64,000 nt of DNA, taken from NCBI GenBank assembly GCA_004369085.1, contig ML210153.1:248001-312000 (forward strand), read 5' to 3'. Shown piece by piece: positions 1 through 12,357 of this stretch (positions are counted from its first letter, which is position 1; each line of letters starts with the position of its first letter). Made by a program: the position numbers and the translations under genes. The stretch comes from Coprinopsis marcescibilis (taxonomy: Eukaryota; Basidiomycota; Agaricomycetes; Agaricales; Psathyrellaceae). Below the pieces are notes generated by a model. The model had not been told where the DNA came from. It was given only the letters and a program-made list of their open reading frames with translations, and ran no database searches.

Positions 1-1473
1 TCCCCACTGAGAAAGAAGAACTGTGTTGAGTGGTTATACATGTTAGCGAGCAAGCAAACTGACCGAACTGTCAACCGTATATCTGTTTCCAGCCCATCCA
101 TGGTATATGCCCATCAACAACAGTGCTTGCACAGTATAGATCTCCGGCGAATCGAATGTAGACCGCAACGAAACACAGGCTCTGGTTAAATGATAGTAGT
201 GCTCTGCTTCTTTGCTACCTATGAGATGTTAGAAAACCCTTTGAGTGGGGGTGTGAATCAGCTTACAAGGCTCTAAAGTCAGGTCTACCAAGGCCCCAAG
301 TGCAAGTACCATGTAAAGTACTGCGAGCTTGTGCGGAGAAAAGTTCGCGACGGGCATATCCGGTGCGTGTCTCGCTTTGAGGGCCTTGTATGTGGGCGAG
401 AAAATGTCTTCAACAATTTCGTCCCGGCGAACTGGATTTGATGACCAGGCGGCATGCTCCAAGTACGCTTCGATTAATGACGATGCACGAGGTTGGTCTG
501 GGAGATGGTCGAAAAGAAGATCCATGGCCTTGTCAGTGTTTCCTTCAGTGGCGAGAATTTCTGCTATGCGGACGGAAATCTCGGCCGGAAGGTCTTCTTC
601 CCCAGTTTCTTGCGTATCGAGGTCTGCCCCAGCCTGCGGGACTTGAGCCGAGTGAATTATTAAAAGGCGTGAATTCCCATACCAAGAACAGCGCCTTCGT
701 TGCTGATGAGCAAAACATTGCGAAAGAGCGAATACCGAACTCACCTCTGCACCAGCGGATGGACCAAAATATTTTCCTTCTCCCTGTTCCCCGATGGTTA
801 GGGTTCCAAACGCGGTCGTTGTGGTGTCGACTTCACGCTCCAATGGAGCCGAGCTTAGTTCCTTGACGTTTGTCGATACTGGCTTCCCAAAACCGTCTTT
901 GATTGTTAGCAGGTCTTCACGCAGGAGAGGATGTGGTTGCTCGGAAACAGAAGATTGGAATAGGGCCACTTCTTCTTCCAGTTGGCGAATCCGGTGCCTC
1001 ATCTCCACAATCTTTGCTTGCAATTGAGCGGTGTCTGCAAGATGTGATCTGAAACCCTGTCATTGATTGCATTTCATCCGTAGCAGATCCACACACCTGG
1101 CGCCCTGGCCCGTCGCTAGACTCCCATTTGGGCATATCGGGGCGCACCCACGTCGCGCTGAGACAATGAGCCTTGCATCATTGACGAGCAACTCGGTTAC
1201 TTACTGCAAGAGCTACAAGGAATCTTCTTATCGCATTTGAGTTTCAACCTGAGTTTGAGGACATTGGCACAGTCGGTAATCCTTGTTGAAAACAAGGCTC
1301 ACCTCCTACATTCGGCGCATGATAGCTGACGGAATTGAACATGGTTAGCATCAACAGATAATGTGCATTCCGGCCACCAACACACGAACCTCCCCACGAG
1401 CCCTGCGCAATCCTACGTCGTCGTCGTTGACTAATCTTGAAGTTCTTCTGGAATGTGAGAGGTCAACGGGCAT
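1..1473 (-). CDS. Zn2Cys6 fungal transcription factor, C-terminus beyond left edge
   Basis: A nuclear DNA-binding regulator with a binuclear zinc cluster; the target is unknown. Exon 1 (1390-1473) starts MPVDLSHSRR and ends RARGE. Splicing then gives LSCAECRRLKLKCDKK and PCSSCTRRGCAPIC, which supply all six zinc-binding cysteines, followed by PNGSLATGQGAR, a signature of mushroom Zn2Cys6 factors. A coiled coil follows (AKIVEMRHRIRQLEEEVALF, near 960-1020). The region at 240-560 matches the fungal_trans regulatory domain (FSPHKLAVLYMVLALGALVD). A further exon continues to the edge (EAEHYYHLTRACVSLRSTF, then IYHGWAGNRY), so the gene is cut. An in-frame intron lies near 645-750. The start is the first ATG in frame with the zinc cluster. 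The family is certain; the regulated pathway is not. Confidence 0.88.
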
Positions 1474-1762
1474 GCTGTAGTTGTTGGCAATGGAAGAGAA
1501 TAACGAAAATTCGCGCCGAAGAGAGATGATATATGTAGCCGGCCAGCCATCACTGCAGAATATAACGCCTGTCGCGGGTGGATCGGCAAAGGTGATTGTG
1601 GATGCTGATCAAAAGCTGTTGATCTCGGATTCTCGGCTATTGCCGCCCCTGCCGTTTCCTTACTGTGATGCCGGCCAGTTCGGTCTGCCCTTCATCCCGC
1701 CCATACCGTCTCCACACACAACGACATACAGCCAAACCCCGCCTTGCCCGCATCACATCATA

Positions 1763-2668
1763 ATGGTTTGTTCAACCGAGAGGCTGGCCATTCTCTTCAT
1801 TCTCCTTTTATATATCATTCCGTATCCAGTTTACTCAGCAAGCAGGAGTTCCGAGGACTTCTACATCAAGGCTCATTCACTTCAAGTACGAGAAGGATAT
1901 CAATTCGACCCTCACGACGGCTGGGAGATAGCGAATGTCACGGATCTCCACTACAAGTACCCCAAAGACACCGCCTACAGTCAAAAGCGATACAGGCGAA
2001 AATATGACAAGCCGAAGGGTCAAAAACACAAGGGCGTCGCAACGGTTTTGGCAAAGTTCCTTGAGAAGGCGCTAAAGGGACTACATGCCTTCGGAAAGGC
2101 AGAGCCTGTCACAATTACTTGGTGAGTCATATGAAGTCGGAGTGCCAGCGATATAGAACCCGAGGGAACTGCAGGTACACCGGACATGACTTGCAGAATC
2201 CGAGCTGTTGGCCGAAGACCAAATGGGCGCCTACGGTTGGTGATGCCCCCATAAACTGTTGGAACTATGGGAATTAACCTTTCGTTGAAGGATGACTCCT
2301 TCGTGGCGGCGTTGACGCAAAAAGGTTGGGCGAGCAGGCCAAAGTGCCTCAAATTCATAGAACGTGTGTAAGATGTGGTAATGCGTACCGAGAGATGGAC
2401 TAATTCACCGCCCAAGCAGTGTGCAACACGCCCAACCAATGCATCTTCGTTCGAGTGGTCGATACCTGTGCTGGTTGCAAGGCAAATTCAAAGCATGTCG
2501 ATCTGACCAAGGCAGCTTTCAAGGAATTGGCCGACGTCGATCAAGGAATCCTGACTGTGAAATACCGCCATGCAACCGAACCTGAGGAATGGTAAGTGAG
2601 ATTCATCAAACTTTTCAGCTCGTTGACTTCTTTCAAGGCACGAGAAACTGTGGGGACCAAAGCACTGA
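1763..2668 (+). CDS. Secreted RlpA-like double-psi beta-barrel (DPBB) protein
   Basis: A small secreted protein with an expansin/barwin-like double-psi beta-barrel. The chosen ATG opens a classical signal peptide (MVCSTERLAILFILLLYIIP, then PVYSA). A linker rich in Lys and Tyr leads into the barrel: ITWYTGHDLQNPSCW, DDSFVAALTQKGWASRPKC, CIFVRVVDTCAGCKANSKHV, DLTKAAFKELADVDQGIL. Four introns are inferred. The last, with donor GTAAGT at 2592, converts an apparent stop after EEW into the ending EEWHEKLWGPKH. Upstream ATGs at 1481-1500 would put about 90 unrelated residues before the signal peptide and are rejected. Fungal DPBB proteins act in the cell wall, as inhibitors or as effectors; no activity can be assigned here. 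It is divergent from the Zn2Cys6 gene across 289 bp. Confidence 0.8.
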
Positions 2669-2727
2669 TGTATCGCCGCTCTAGAAGGCGAAAACGCACA
2701 TATTGTTATATACATTTGGCTGGTTGG

Positions 2728-5700
2728 CTACACCGTGACCATTACTCGCTTGCGTTTATTCTTTCCTTCCGCAATCTTCGCCCGCACTTTTTCTTCGTCC
2801 AAACCGAACTCCTCGAAATATTCCGCCGTCCGTTCCACTTCGTTTTTACTGTTTATGTAGCCTAGAGCTGCGAGATTATACCCAATGATATCCTTTTGAC
2901 GTTGGAGCGCTGATCGAAGATGATGCCTCAGCGGGATCAATATTGTTCGCATCGTTCGGTTAGCAGCGATCTGGTTGTGATGAGTTTTGAGGAGAAAGAA
3001 AAGTATCCAAGAAACTAAAGGGATGTTTCGGCCCTGCATCGCAACACGGTCAGTGTTGTTTCATGAGGTCAAAGGCGGAAGCAAACCTTTTGCGCCCAGA
3101 GATTGAGGTATCCCATGAGAGATATCACCTTGCCAAACGATAACACCAAAAGGGCGTCAAGGAGCGCGGTGCTTGGTATCTTCTCGACGACTTGTAGAAC
3201 ATATACGTCGGGCTCAACATCGTATGCGGCAAGGACAGGATTCCGTGGGGGTGGTTGCATACGCATAGCATCGTCTTCGGAAAGTTTGGACATGGCCTCT
3301 TCGTACTCACGGAACGCTTCTCTTTCATTGTCTGCAAGGTCGAGCGCTTCCATGATACGTTCACCGGCCATGAGAGTTTCGCTGGTTTGCTTGGTGACGG
3401 ATGAAACCTCTGCCTGGGATGCCACAGCCCCAGAGGCATCCGCAGCCCTGCTCGCAATGTGGACGTCCCCCTGATTCAGCGTATCTGCAATTCCGCTCTC
3501 GTAAAGCCGCTCCAGCTCCTTCTCCCTTTCTTCTTCAAGGAAAAGCTGGAAGTAACGTGAGGTCAGAGGGGCGATGCATGATAGCAACAAGAACGCTTAC
3601 GGGTTCGTCGAGTTTCTCCCAAATGCGGATAGATTTGTCACTGGATCCAGTGACAACAAAGTTCCCAAAGTTGCTCACGGCGAGTGCCCAAACTTCTCCG
3701 TGGTGGCCGTCCAGTTTTTGGATACCCTCAAACTATTTTTGGATGAGTCTATCCGAACGAGTGACCACTACAGGGAAGAAATACCTTGTCACCGTCCCAG
3801 TATTTCAGCATTTTGTCTTTGCCGACCGTCCAGAAGTAATGGGAGTCCTTTTCGAAGGCGACTTGCATTATGCTATCTTCATGTGCGAAAATAGACTTGT
3901 GGCAGTCACCGAAATCAAGTCCCCAAATCTTGACATTTTTGTCCGCAGAGCACGTCACAATGAGTTTCGAATCATCAGAAATATCCATGGACAGCACAGG
4001 CAGCTATTGAAAACAAGAGGCACTATGAGTATCAGAAGATGGTTGCACAGGCCATGAACTTGCCTTGTGTCCGTAAAGTGATAGGAAGAATTTGAGGGTG
4101 TCCTGGTAGAATACTTTCACAGTCGAATCGAGAAGTGCCACAGCTAAAAATCTTCCGTCTGGACTGTATCGAACAGAGAGCACATCGTCTGTCATCTTCA
4201 ACGTCCTTATGTGAACTAATGAAAGCATTCTTCCGCTGTTATCCTGTTCCCAGTATCAGAATGTTATCGCTGAGAGATGACAGGAACTCACATTCTGTTC
4301 AGAACCCTCCTTCTCCTCGAACTCCCAGAACTTGATATCCTTGTCCGCGCTTCCGCTGACAAGGGCTCTTTTGTCCTTACGCAGATGTAACGACCATACT
4401 GTCGCGGTATGGGCTTTGATAGTTTCAATTAGGGACGAAGAAGCAACGTCATATATCAGTATCTCTCCGCTTTTAGTCCCAACAGCAACCTGTACGTTCA
4501 AATGTCAGCATAATAAACCAGGATATTTAAGATAGAATGTGACCATACATGTCTGTCGCCGGGCAAAAAGAGACTGCACACCGCGTATCCGCAATCCATC
4601 GTGCGGATGCACGCAGTTGTCTTCATATTCCAGATTTTCAGGGAACCATTGGCGGCTGATGCCAGCAAACGGTCGTCTGAGCTCAAGCACAAGGCACGAA
4701 TATCAGCACGGTGTCCGGGGAGGTGCACAGAGAAGACGCGTGTTGCCTCAGGGGGCTCCTCTTTTGACTTGGTAGGATGGGGAATGTTGTAGACTTCGAG
4801 TGCATTGGTGCTGAGCGAGAGGAAAAGCTATCCTAACCATGAGCCTCTGCGTTCGTAGGTAACTGCTGGCACTTACCTGTGCAGCTGCTTTTGTGCTGGC
4901 AACTTCGCTTGCAAAGTCGAAGGACCTGATTTTACCAGTTGCACGTACGACAACGTGCGGGGTAAACTTGTCAAGGAAATATGCTTCAGGGGACTCTTCA
5001 TCAACATCTTCGGGTTTCTTCTTGTTTGCCACATCTTTCTCGCTCTTTTCTTTAGCTCGCTTGCGTCGACGGGCGAGTTTTTTCCTGATTTCTTCTTCTG
5101 TTCGCACACGGAACACCTCGACAGACCTATCGTGCGACTGGAAGGCCACGTAAGGTTGGGTTGGGTGGAACTGGATTTGCGATACTCGGTGGTTCGAGTT
5201 CAGAGGGAGATTGGTGATAGGGTGTACGATCTTGACAATCTAAGAAAACGCTCAACACATGCGCCCGTTCTAGAAGGAGTCAAATACCTCTCCAGATTCG
5301 TCTTCCTTGAGTCCTTCAGTGGCTGCCTCGCGGTTAAGTGACCAGGCCTTGACTTCGCCCTCCGAACTTCCGGAAAAGATCAGGTCTTGCTCTGGGTTCA
5401 AGTCCAGAGACCACACTTCAGACCGGTGTGCGACGATGGTTTGGATACAATGATGTGTGGCCAAGTCCCACAGCTTGATAAAAGTGTCTTTTGACGATGT
5501 AAGCAGAAGTCCAGGAGCGCCAGCGGTCGATGAAGAGGGCTTTTGGGCGTCTGAGACCGAAATAAAGTGAATTGCTGTAATTTGGTCACGATGTCCACGC
5601 AGCCTTCGCAAAGTGTATGTGAATTACGCGAAAAACGGGACAGAAAAATTAGCTACACACCTATAGAGGCCAGCCTCAGCTACAACATCCCACACAATGA

Positions 5701-6169
5701 GGTCGGTATCCTGCGACCCGGAAGCAAGTCGCACTCCGTGCTCGTCGAATGCAAGAGAAGTTACTGATTTTTTATGGCCATTGAAAACAGCCACAACCGA
5801 TGTTGATGCACTGTTCCAAAGACGAACAGAACCGTCTGCGTATCCAACCGCGAAAAAATCTGGCTGCGGGGATTTTACGATGCAAGTGACCTCTGCTCTA
5901 TGGCCTGTCTCGTGCCACATGGCAAGCTAGCCATAATTCAGACAGAACTGTGACAATGAGATGTATATGCACGCACCATCTCTCCCTTTTTGACATCCCA
6001 AACGAGCACATCTTCGAGAGCTGGAACGTATGCGATCCTGCCGTCGTAGATCGAGTTTGAACTTGGACTGCAGACTAGTCCAAAGGCCTAACGAGGTTAT
6101 TTTGAGCATCTTGTAGCATAGAAGTAACTGTACCTGGGTTGGACCGTGCCTCAGATAGCTTTTGACCAT
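2728..6169 (-). CDS. UTP12: U3 snoRNP WD40 protein Utp12/Dip2 (WDR3)
   Basis: A component of the UTP-B module of the small-subunit processome, which acts in the nucleolus on pre-18S rRNA. The N-terminus [16 protein letters not shown] is the Dip2/WDR3 signature and sets the start; an ATG three codons upstream is possible. WD repeats run through the gene, for example [51 protein letters not shown] and [21 protein letters not shown] lysine-rich stretch ([17 protein letters not shown]) sits near 5050. The C-terminus is the Utp12 domain, with [14 protein letters not shown] and [17 protein letters not shown]. About ten exons are split by short introns. It is divergent from the M18 aminopeptidase across 149 bp. 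IMP4, another processome protein, lies 2 kb away. Confidence 0.95.
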
Positions 6170-6318
6170 TCTGAACAACTTTCAAGAGATTTTGACACAA
6201 CTTTTTGGCGTCGAGAACTAGAAAGCACGTGCCGCCAAGTGCGATCAGCTGGATTGATGGCCTATTTAAAGACGCCAGCGCTCAAGCGCCAATTGAATCG
6301 AATCTTTCGACGAGACAG

Positions 6319-8121
6319 ATGATGCTATATCCAACTGCACCAGAAGCTGCCACCCGCTTTCTGAAATTCGTCAATGCTTCGCCCACCCCATTCCACGCTG
6401 TTCATCATGCAGCCGTTAGACTAGAGAGGGCAGGATTCAAAAAGGTTGGCAAGTGCTTTCATTATATGGCGTCTACAGGTTGTAACAGCCTGGTGTGTAG
6501 ATCAAAGAGAAGGATGAGTGGGAGAAGGAGGTACAGGCCGGCGGAAAGTACTACTTTACCAGGTCAGTCATTATCCGTATATGATATTAGAAAGGATTTC
6601 ATAACATGAGCAGGAACCAATCATCGCTGATCGCCTTCACCCTTCCCCAGAAGTGGAAGCAAGGTGCGGGTGTAAGCATTGTTGCAACCCATGTTGATTC
6701 CCCCAATCTCAAGGTCAGTGTTCTCTCGCATGATTCTGAGTCGTTGATATCAACATTGTGCCCAAGATTCGACCCATATCTAAGCGAACCAAGTCGGGCT
6801 ACCTTCAAGTCGGCGTCGAAACCTACGGAGGCGGTATTTGGCATTCTTGGCTAGATCGTGATCTTTCTATTGCTGGGCGAGTAGTGGTTTCAGAGAAAAA
6901 CGGCTCGTTCACTTCTAGACTCGTCAAGATTGATCGACCTATCCTTCGTATCCCTACTCTTGCCATTCACTGTGAGTTTGATCATGCTCGCCAGGCCCGT
7001 AGCCGATGATAACGTCTTCGTTAACAGTGGATAGGAACGTCAACGACAGCTTCAAGTTCAACCAAGAAACTGAATTTGTCCCCATCCTTGGCTTGGTTGC
7101 AGATCAGCTGAACGGTCAAAAGACTATCCCTGAGGACGATAAGAGCGGTTCCATTCTACCACCCAAGAAGGCCGCCTCCAGTATCCAAGAGAATCACCAC
7201 CCTGCTCTCCTCTCTTTGTTGGCTCAAGACCTATCCATAGCACCGGAGGAAATCCATGATTTTGATCTGTGAGTGCGTGCCCCTGTGCTGAAATATTGTC
7301 ACTCATCTAAATCAGGTCCCTCTACGATACTCAACCGTCCGTTTTGGGAGGAATCAACAACGAGTTCATCTTTAGTCCAAGGCTGGACAACCTCTTGTCT
7401 TCGTGAGTGTGTGTTATATTGTTCAAGAAACAAAGAGTTGCTAAACACGGCGGTTCCATAGATTCTGCGCAGTAGAGGCTCTCGCAGAAAGTGTCACTGC
7501 TGAATATTTCCCTACTCTGGAAGGGAACGTCAACTGCATCGCCTTGTTCAACCATGAAGAAATAGGCAGCGTGTCCACGACAGGCGCAGAATCAAGCTTG
7601 ATCCCTTCTCTCCTTAACCGTCTTTCCCCGACTCCATCAACGCTCGCCCAGTCCATCGCCAGCTCTTTCCTTATTTCTGCCGACATGGGTCATGCGATCC
7701 ACCCCAATTACACCGCCAAGCATGAGGAGAAACATAGACCCTACATGAACGGTGGAATAGTTATCAAGACCAACGCTAAACAGCGTTATGCAACGGATGC
7801 GTTGTCTGCCTTTATCGTGAAGCAACTTGCTGAGAGGCGAGGTGGAAAGGTTCAAGAGTTCGAAGTCCGCAACGACATGTAAGCCCAACATATCTCTCGG
7901 CATGAAGCCAAATTAACACAATACACAGGCCTTGTGGTTCTACAGTCGGCCCGATGCTCTCCAAACTTGGCGTACGAACAGTAGATGTGGGCAATCCAAT
8001 GCTGTCCATGCACTCCATCCGCGAAACCGCCGGTTCTCATGACGTCCAATCCGCTATCGACCTGTTCCACTCCTTCTTCGAAGGATTTTCCAAGCTGGAG
8101 CAAAACTTGACGTTCGATTGA
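6319..8121 (+). CDS. M18 aspartyl aminopeptidase (DNPEP/Ape4 type)
   Basis: A dinuclear zinc aminopeptidase that removes N-terminal Asp or Glu from peptides in the cytosol; the yeast homologue Ape4 is also delivered to the vacuole. The start [20 protein letters not shown] fits the family N-terminus, and TPFHAV follows as usual. The metal and catalytic positions are intact in order: [60 protein letters not shown] and [17 protein letters not shown]. The C-terminus [18 protein letters not shown] is complete. At least six introns of roughly 50-60 bp are inferred, for example after [14 protein letters not shown] and after PRLDNLLSS. It converges with IMP4, with 85 bp between the stop codons. An earlier in-frame TTG is not used because no ATG precedes 6319 in that frame. 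Confidence 0.94.
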
Positions 8122-8206
8122 TTCAAGCTTTGCCTTTTGATTTTTTGGCGACAAGGAGACTGGCTTAACCGAGATAATGTGTATTCCATATCCAATGGAT
8201 CCGTGT

Positions 8207-9437
8207 TTAAGTGTTGCGTTGTCGCTTGCTTGGTGGCTCCGATGTGAATTGCGGTCCAGAAAGAACGCTCCGCTTTTTGGCTGTCCGGGTGTAGTGAGAC
8301 AGAACCCATTCCTTCTCTGCCTCAGCTTGCTCGATGGTTCCTTGTCGAATTTCATATGCTACACGACGTCTCAGCGAAAGAGTAGATAGTTGTGAAAATG
8401 TTTGCGTACGTTTCATCTCGAACCTAGGCCCAACTTCCGCCAATTGGACCTGTTTACCAGCTTTAACGAAGACATGATGTCTATGTCCAAGTGTCAGTCA
8501 CGGCCTTTGAACTGACAGGACCCACTCACCTGAATGAAATATAATCTGATTCATTGGCAAACGTCATCACACGCTTGCTATCCTCCTTTGGAACAGGGAA
8601 AAGATATTTGAGGGCATCCCGTATCCGCACGCCGAGTTTTGAGCTGAAGTTTTCAAAGATTAGGTGGGGGTATTGCTCCGAGACAGTAGAATTTTGGTAT
8701 GTAGCTATGTCGTGCCGAAGATTGACGTTGGAGAGAGTGAAGTATACAGTAGGGCCGTGAGGGAAATGAGATACAATCATAGCATCTGAAGAGAACGAAT
8801 TTAGATGGTCAAACTGTGAAAATTCGAGTCGAAAAACACACCTGGGACACCGCGATGTTCGTGCAACACAATCAAGTCCGTAACGTCGTTTGCCCTGCAC
8901 GCTTCTGCCAGTTCCTTGACAACGTAGTTCCCTCGATTTATACGATGCGAGTTTGGGAAAACCAGTCGCATTTCCTGTCGGTCGGGAGATATAAGAATAC
9001 AACTCGACGAACCTGCAGCTACGAGTGCATACCTTGGTAAACTGAAGCAGTTTTGAACTCGGATCTCTGGACGTAGTAATGACAATCTTTGGGTCTTGAA
9101 CTCCAGCTCGAGAGTATTCATTGTCAATGTGGCTCGTAGGTTCTGCAAAGAACGATTAGCGCTTTGAAGACGTACAACGGGATGGCGTTCGCACCTGCCT
9201 GGGCCTCATCGAAAGCCAAGTCGTTCGCGTACTTTTTGGAGTCCTTCTTGAGCTCTGTGGGAAGACGCTTGCCACTCGCAAGGGCATCTTTCAACTGTTG
9301 CTTTCGCTCAAATGTCTGACGTTCCTGGGCCTCCAGAGACTTCAGATAGACATATTCTCTTCGTTCTCGAATTTGGCGGCGCAGCTGTGTTTTTATTTAA
9401 GCACAAAGTCTATCGATTGTAGCAAAATTCATACCAT
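8207..9437 (-). CDS. IMP4: U3 snoRNP protein Imp4 (Brix domain)
   Basis: A nucleolar Brix-domain protein that, with Mpp10 and Imp3, promotes U3 snoRNA pairing with pre-rRNA for 18S processing. The first coding exon is only the ATG (9435-9437), followed directly by a GTATGA donor; the next exon gives LRRQIRERREYVYLKSLEAQ. The Brix core reads MRLVFPNSHRINRGNYVVKE, LIVLHEHRGVP, DAMIVSHFPHGPTVYFTLSN and FVPKED-like LFPVPKEDSKRVMTFAN. The C-terminus EVGPRFEMKPYEIRQGTIEQ is typical of Imp4 and is rebuilt across a short intron near 8350-8410. The tail after the Brix fold is basic (TAKKRSVL, PPSKRQRNT). The protein looks complete. Confidence 0.95.
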
Positions 9438-9610
9438 GTTGATACTTCTACAATTGCGAGACTAGAAGCTTATAGTTGAGCACATCGACTTCAAAGCAAG
9501 TCGACGCCCTGAGCAGAAAAACGCGGGTGAATTTGATGAGTAAGCGCGATGAATCTCAATTTGGTAGGTAAGGCCCCTATCTACGTCTGCTAAGTGGTTC
9601 CGAAATGCAA

Positions 9611-11525
9611 CTAGACTGTCCAGAAGATATCTTCGGCGAGATCGAGTCCGAGAGAGCGTATACAGTCGGTAAAGTCCTGTTTAACAGCCTTTATTTTCCA
9701 GTATTTTGTGTCCTGTACGTCGACATATAAGCAGTCCAGAGCCTGTGGAAGGATACTATGGGACCCACAGGTAGAGGGACAGCAATCCAGTTTCCTCCCG
9801 GCTCTCGTTGGATGACCCCAATAGCACCAAGCAGAGTGGGATCTAGGCCTGGTTCTGTATTTGGGGCACCATTACTTTTTGAATCTCGCCCCTGTAACAT
9901 TGTGGCCTTACCACTCGACGCGTTTGATGGACTCCAACTTCCTTCAATGCAATGGGAGGGATCAGAGAAACAAGCATATCGATTCTTGTCCAGTAAGGAC
10001 GTGCATTTCTCAATTGGGTACCATTCATACGTTTCCTGTAATGTATTAGGTAACACCTCTCAGCGATATAAACAAGGCGCACCGGGTCCGCGAGGTAAGA
10101 GGGCGAGTATTCGCCCTTGTACCGCATCTTCTGGCAGGAGTGAATATAGTAGCCTTTTTCAAGCATTAGAAAGGCGCTCCCAGAAGCGTTGTTGTAAAAC
10201 AAAACAACATACCCATGTAAAGGTACTCCATGCTTGATACTCCAGCCTTATTGATCTCGTACGCAAGGGATGCTTCACGAAGGGCGCTTATCTAGAGAAA
10301 TGTATGAGAGCAGTAGAACTCGCTCGAGTAAGAAACAGTTACGATTAACCTCACCTTGCCCATAGAATAATGTTCCCAAAGAGAATCATACACAAAGTAT
10401 ACGCTTGAAACGCATTGAGGAAGAATATCCAAAACAGCCATAGCAACAAGTTTGCCATCTATGCGGTACAGTTGATGGTATGACCCATAATTGTTGGGCA
10501 GATGAGCTGGAGGTGTTGACGTGTATGGAATCGCTTCTTCCTAGTACATGAGACGCTAGTCACAAAGTCTTTCAATCTCATTACAAAAGACAACAGACCT
10601 GCAATGGCGAGTCAACCAAGAATCGTTTGAATCCAGACACGCTATTATTGTCGTCCTTATGGATATCCTTCTGGTACTTGCAAAAAAGCTCGAACTTTTC
10701 TGGAGTAAACGACGAGGGTTCCAGGATAACCTGCTTATCGATCAGCCATTATTTGGAGCGAGCTCTTTGACATCGGTATTGCTTACCTCAAACTTGTGTT
10801 TAGCAGGGGCACCCTGTAGAAAGTTATGCTCCACCTCGTGGAGTGACTTGAGTAAATCAAAAGGTGCATTTTCCCTTCCTTTTGGCCTGTCTTCCTCAGC
10901 GTCGAAGCTCGGGAGAGACAATTATCTGGGTTCTCACCGTTTGACCTCTACAGTACTAGCGTCTGGTTCCCCAGCTCCGCGCAGGACGTAACGGTTGAAC
11001 CTGACTCGAACGGTTTAGGCACATTGAAACACTTTGGCTGGATGTGAAGGCCACCCAACCTGTGGAGTAGCTTGCGCTGGCTTCTTCCCGGTTTAAATTT
11101 CAGGACATCCAATCTAAAAGGATCGGAAATCAGCCTCTTGAACGGAGAAACTGTGAGAGGTGCCGACTTTATGGTGTATGGAGGACAACAGCATTTCTTC
11201 AAGTCAGGTTTATAACAGTATGTCCCTGGGATATATCTTGAATCCTATAGTTCATGAGTTAAAACGAGATATCAACCGACCTGAGCGTCTCCAGCCTCTG
11301 TCAATCATCTTCTGGTAGATCTAGAATTAAAATCACCGCCGGGTTCAGGTTTTCTGTTCAGCAACGGTGCCACAAGCGAACGGACGGTACCTCGCAAGAC
11401 AATCGAACAGCCTGCATGGAGGCAGACTTCCACCATGTTTCTTCGTCTGATCGCCTGCCAGGCGGGGAGCAATAGCCACAGGTGCTTGAGCCGGCACTAT
11501 ACGGATACCCGATGGATTGTACCAT
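9611..11525 (-). CDS. ATE1: Arginyl-tRNA--protein transferase (N-end rule)
   Basis: Transfers Arg from Arg-tRNA to N-terminal Asp or Glu, and to oxidised Cys, to create primary N-degrons. The start MVQSIGYPYSAGSSTCGYC holds the conserved CxxC pair. The next exons give MIDRGWRRSGTYCYKPDLKK, CCCPPYTIKLDVLKFKPGR and SQRKLLHRLG, all hallmark ATE1 N-domain sequence. The C-terminal GNAT-like domain has GKLVAMAVLDILPQCVSSVY, MGYYIHSCQKMRYKGEYSPS and YEWYPIEKC. Splicing out 28 bp near 9737-9764 extends the apparent stop into ALDCLYVDVQDTKYWK and an end at DLAEDIFWTV. Several introns are short; one ends at TATCCCAG rather than at the nearer CTATAG, judged by the GWRRSG-TYCYKPD join. DAD4 lies upstream on the same strand. 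Confidence 0.92.
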
Positions 11526-11748
11526 TGTTGGCGTTGTGGAAGTATTGAAACAAGATATAACTTGTCCGATCACCGATCCCTCATTGTCGATTTGAGAACT
11601 CAGAGTACTCAGATGCCAATGATTGCAGATGATATTGATATTCCAAGTGGATGCAATGATAATAATATTCAAGAACCCTGAGTTGACGAATTGCAAATTC
11701 ACGCTCCTAGTGACGAATGATAGGGGTGTAGCAGGTATGTACCACGAA

Positions 11749-12066
11749 TTACAGGTCTGAATTCTCTTTGGTCGCCTCAATGTTATACTGGACATTCTTT
11801 CGATACTTTGTCGCTAGGTCAGCAGCGGTCTTGACTGACGAGTTGGCTCGTAGGAGATCCTAGGACGCTTAAAGTTACGGTACTTGTGAACTGCATAATA
11901 AGCCCCACCTCAATGCAATGATTCAACTCCAGGATCATTTCCGTGCATTTTGACTAAAATGGTGGTAAACGCAAAGAGACGCGGTTACGATTTCACCCAG
12001 ACTCACCGTGTTCTTAAGTATCCTTTCCAAGAGCACCGCTTGTCGCTCTGCGTGTGGATTCTCCAT
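11749..12066 (-). CDS. DAD4: DASH complex subunit Dad4
   Basis: A 71-residue subunit of the DASH/Dam1 ring, which couples kinetochores to microtubule plus ends. The start MENPHAERQAVLLERILKNT is the Dad4 signature. Two introns, of about 53 and 50 bp, join it to SKCTEMILELNHCIE and DLLRANSSVKTAADLATKYR-KNVQYNIEATKENSDL. All three exons keep frame, and the length matches Dad4 (about 70 residues). The gene is too small and too split to show as one open frame. It lies between ATE1 and the PROPPIN gene, all on the same strand. Confidence 0.93.
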
Positions 12067-12357
12067 GATGATGGCGGTTCGCGTTCAACTTGAGTGGACG
12101 CGGTTCGCATGTGCAAACACTTACGGAGACCAAGACAACCCCCTCCAGTGCATTCATTCGACGCTCTGTGAAGACACGACGACCCAACATATCATCATAG
12201 ACATCCAGTCATGTACAGGGATTAATAGTTTTTAAAAATACAAGTTGTAACAGTACGATAGAGTGCCTGTGTCGCAGCGACACCATTGTAATGAGGGTAT
12301 CAGTATCATAATAGAAGATGAATGGTGTTTTCGAACACAAATGTCCAAGATTACCGC

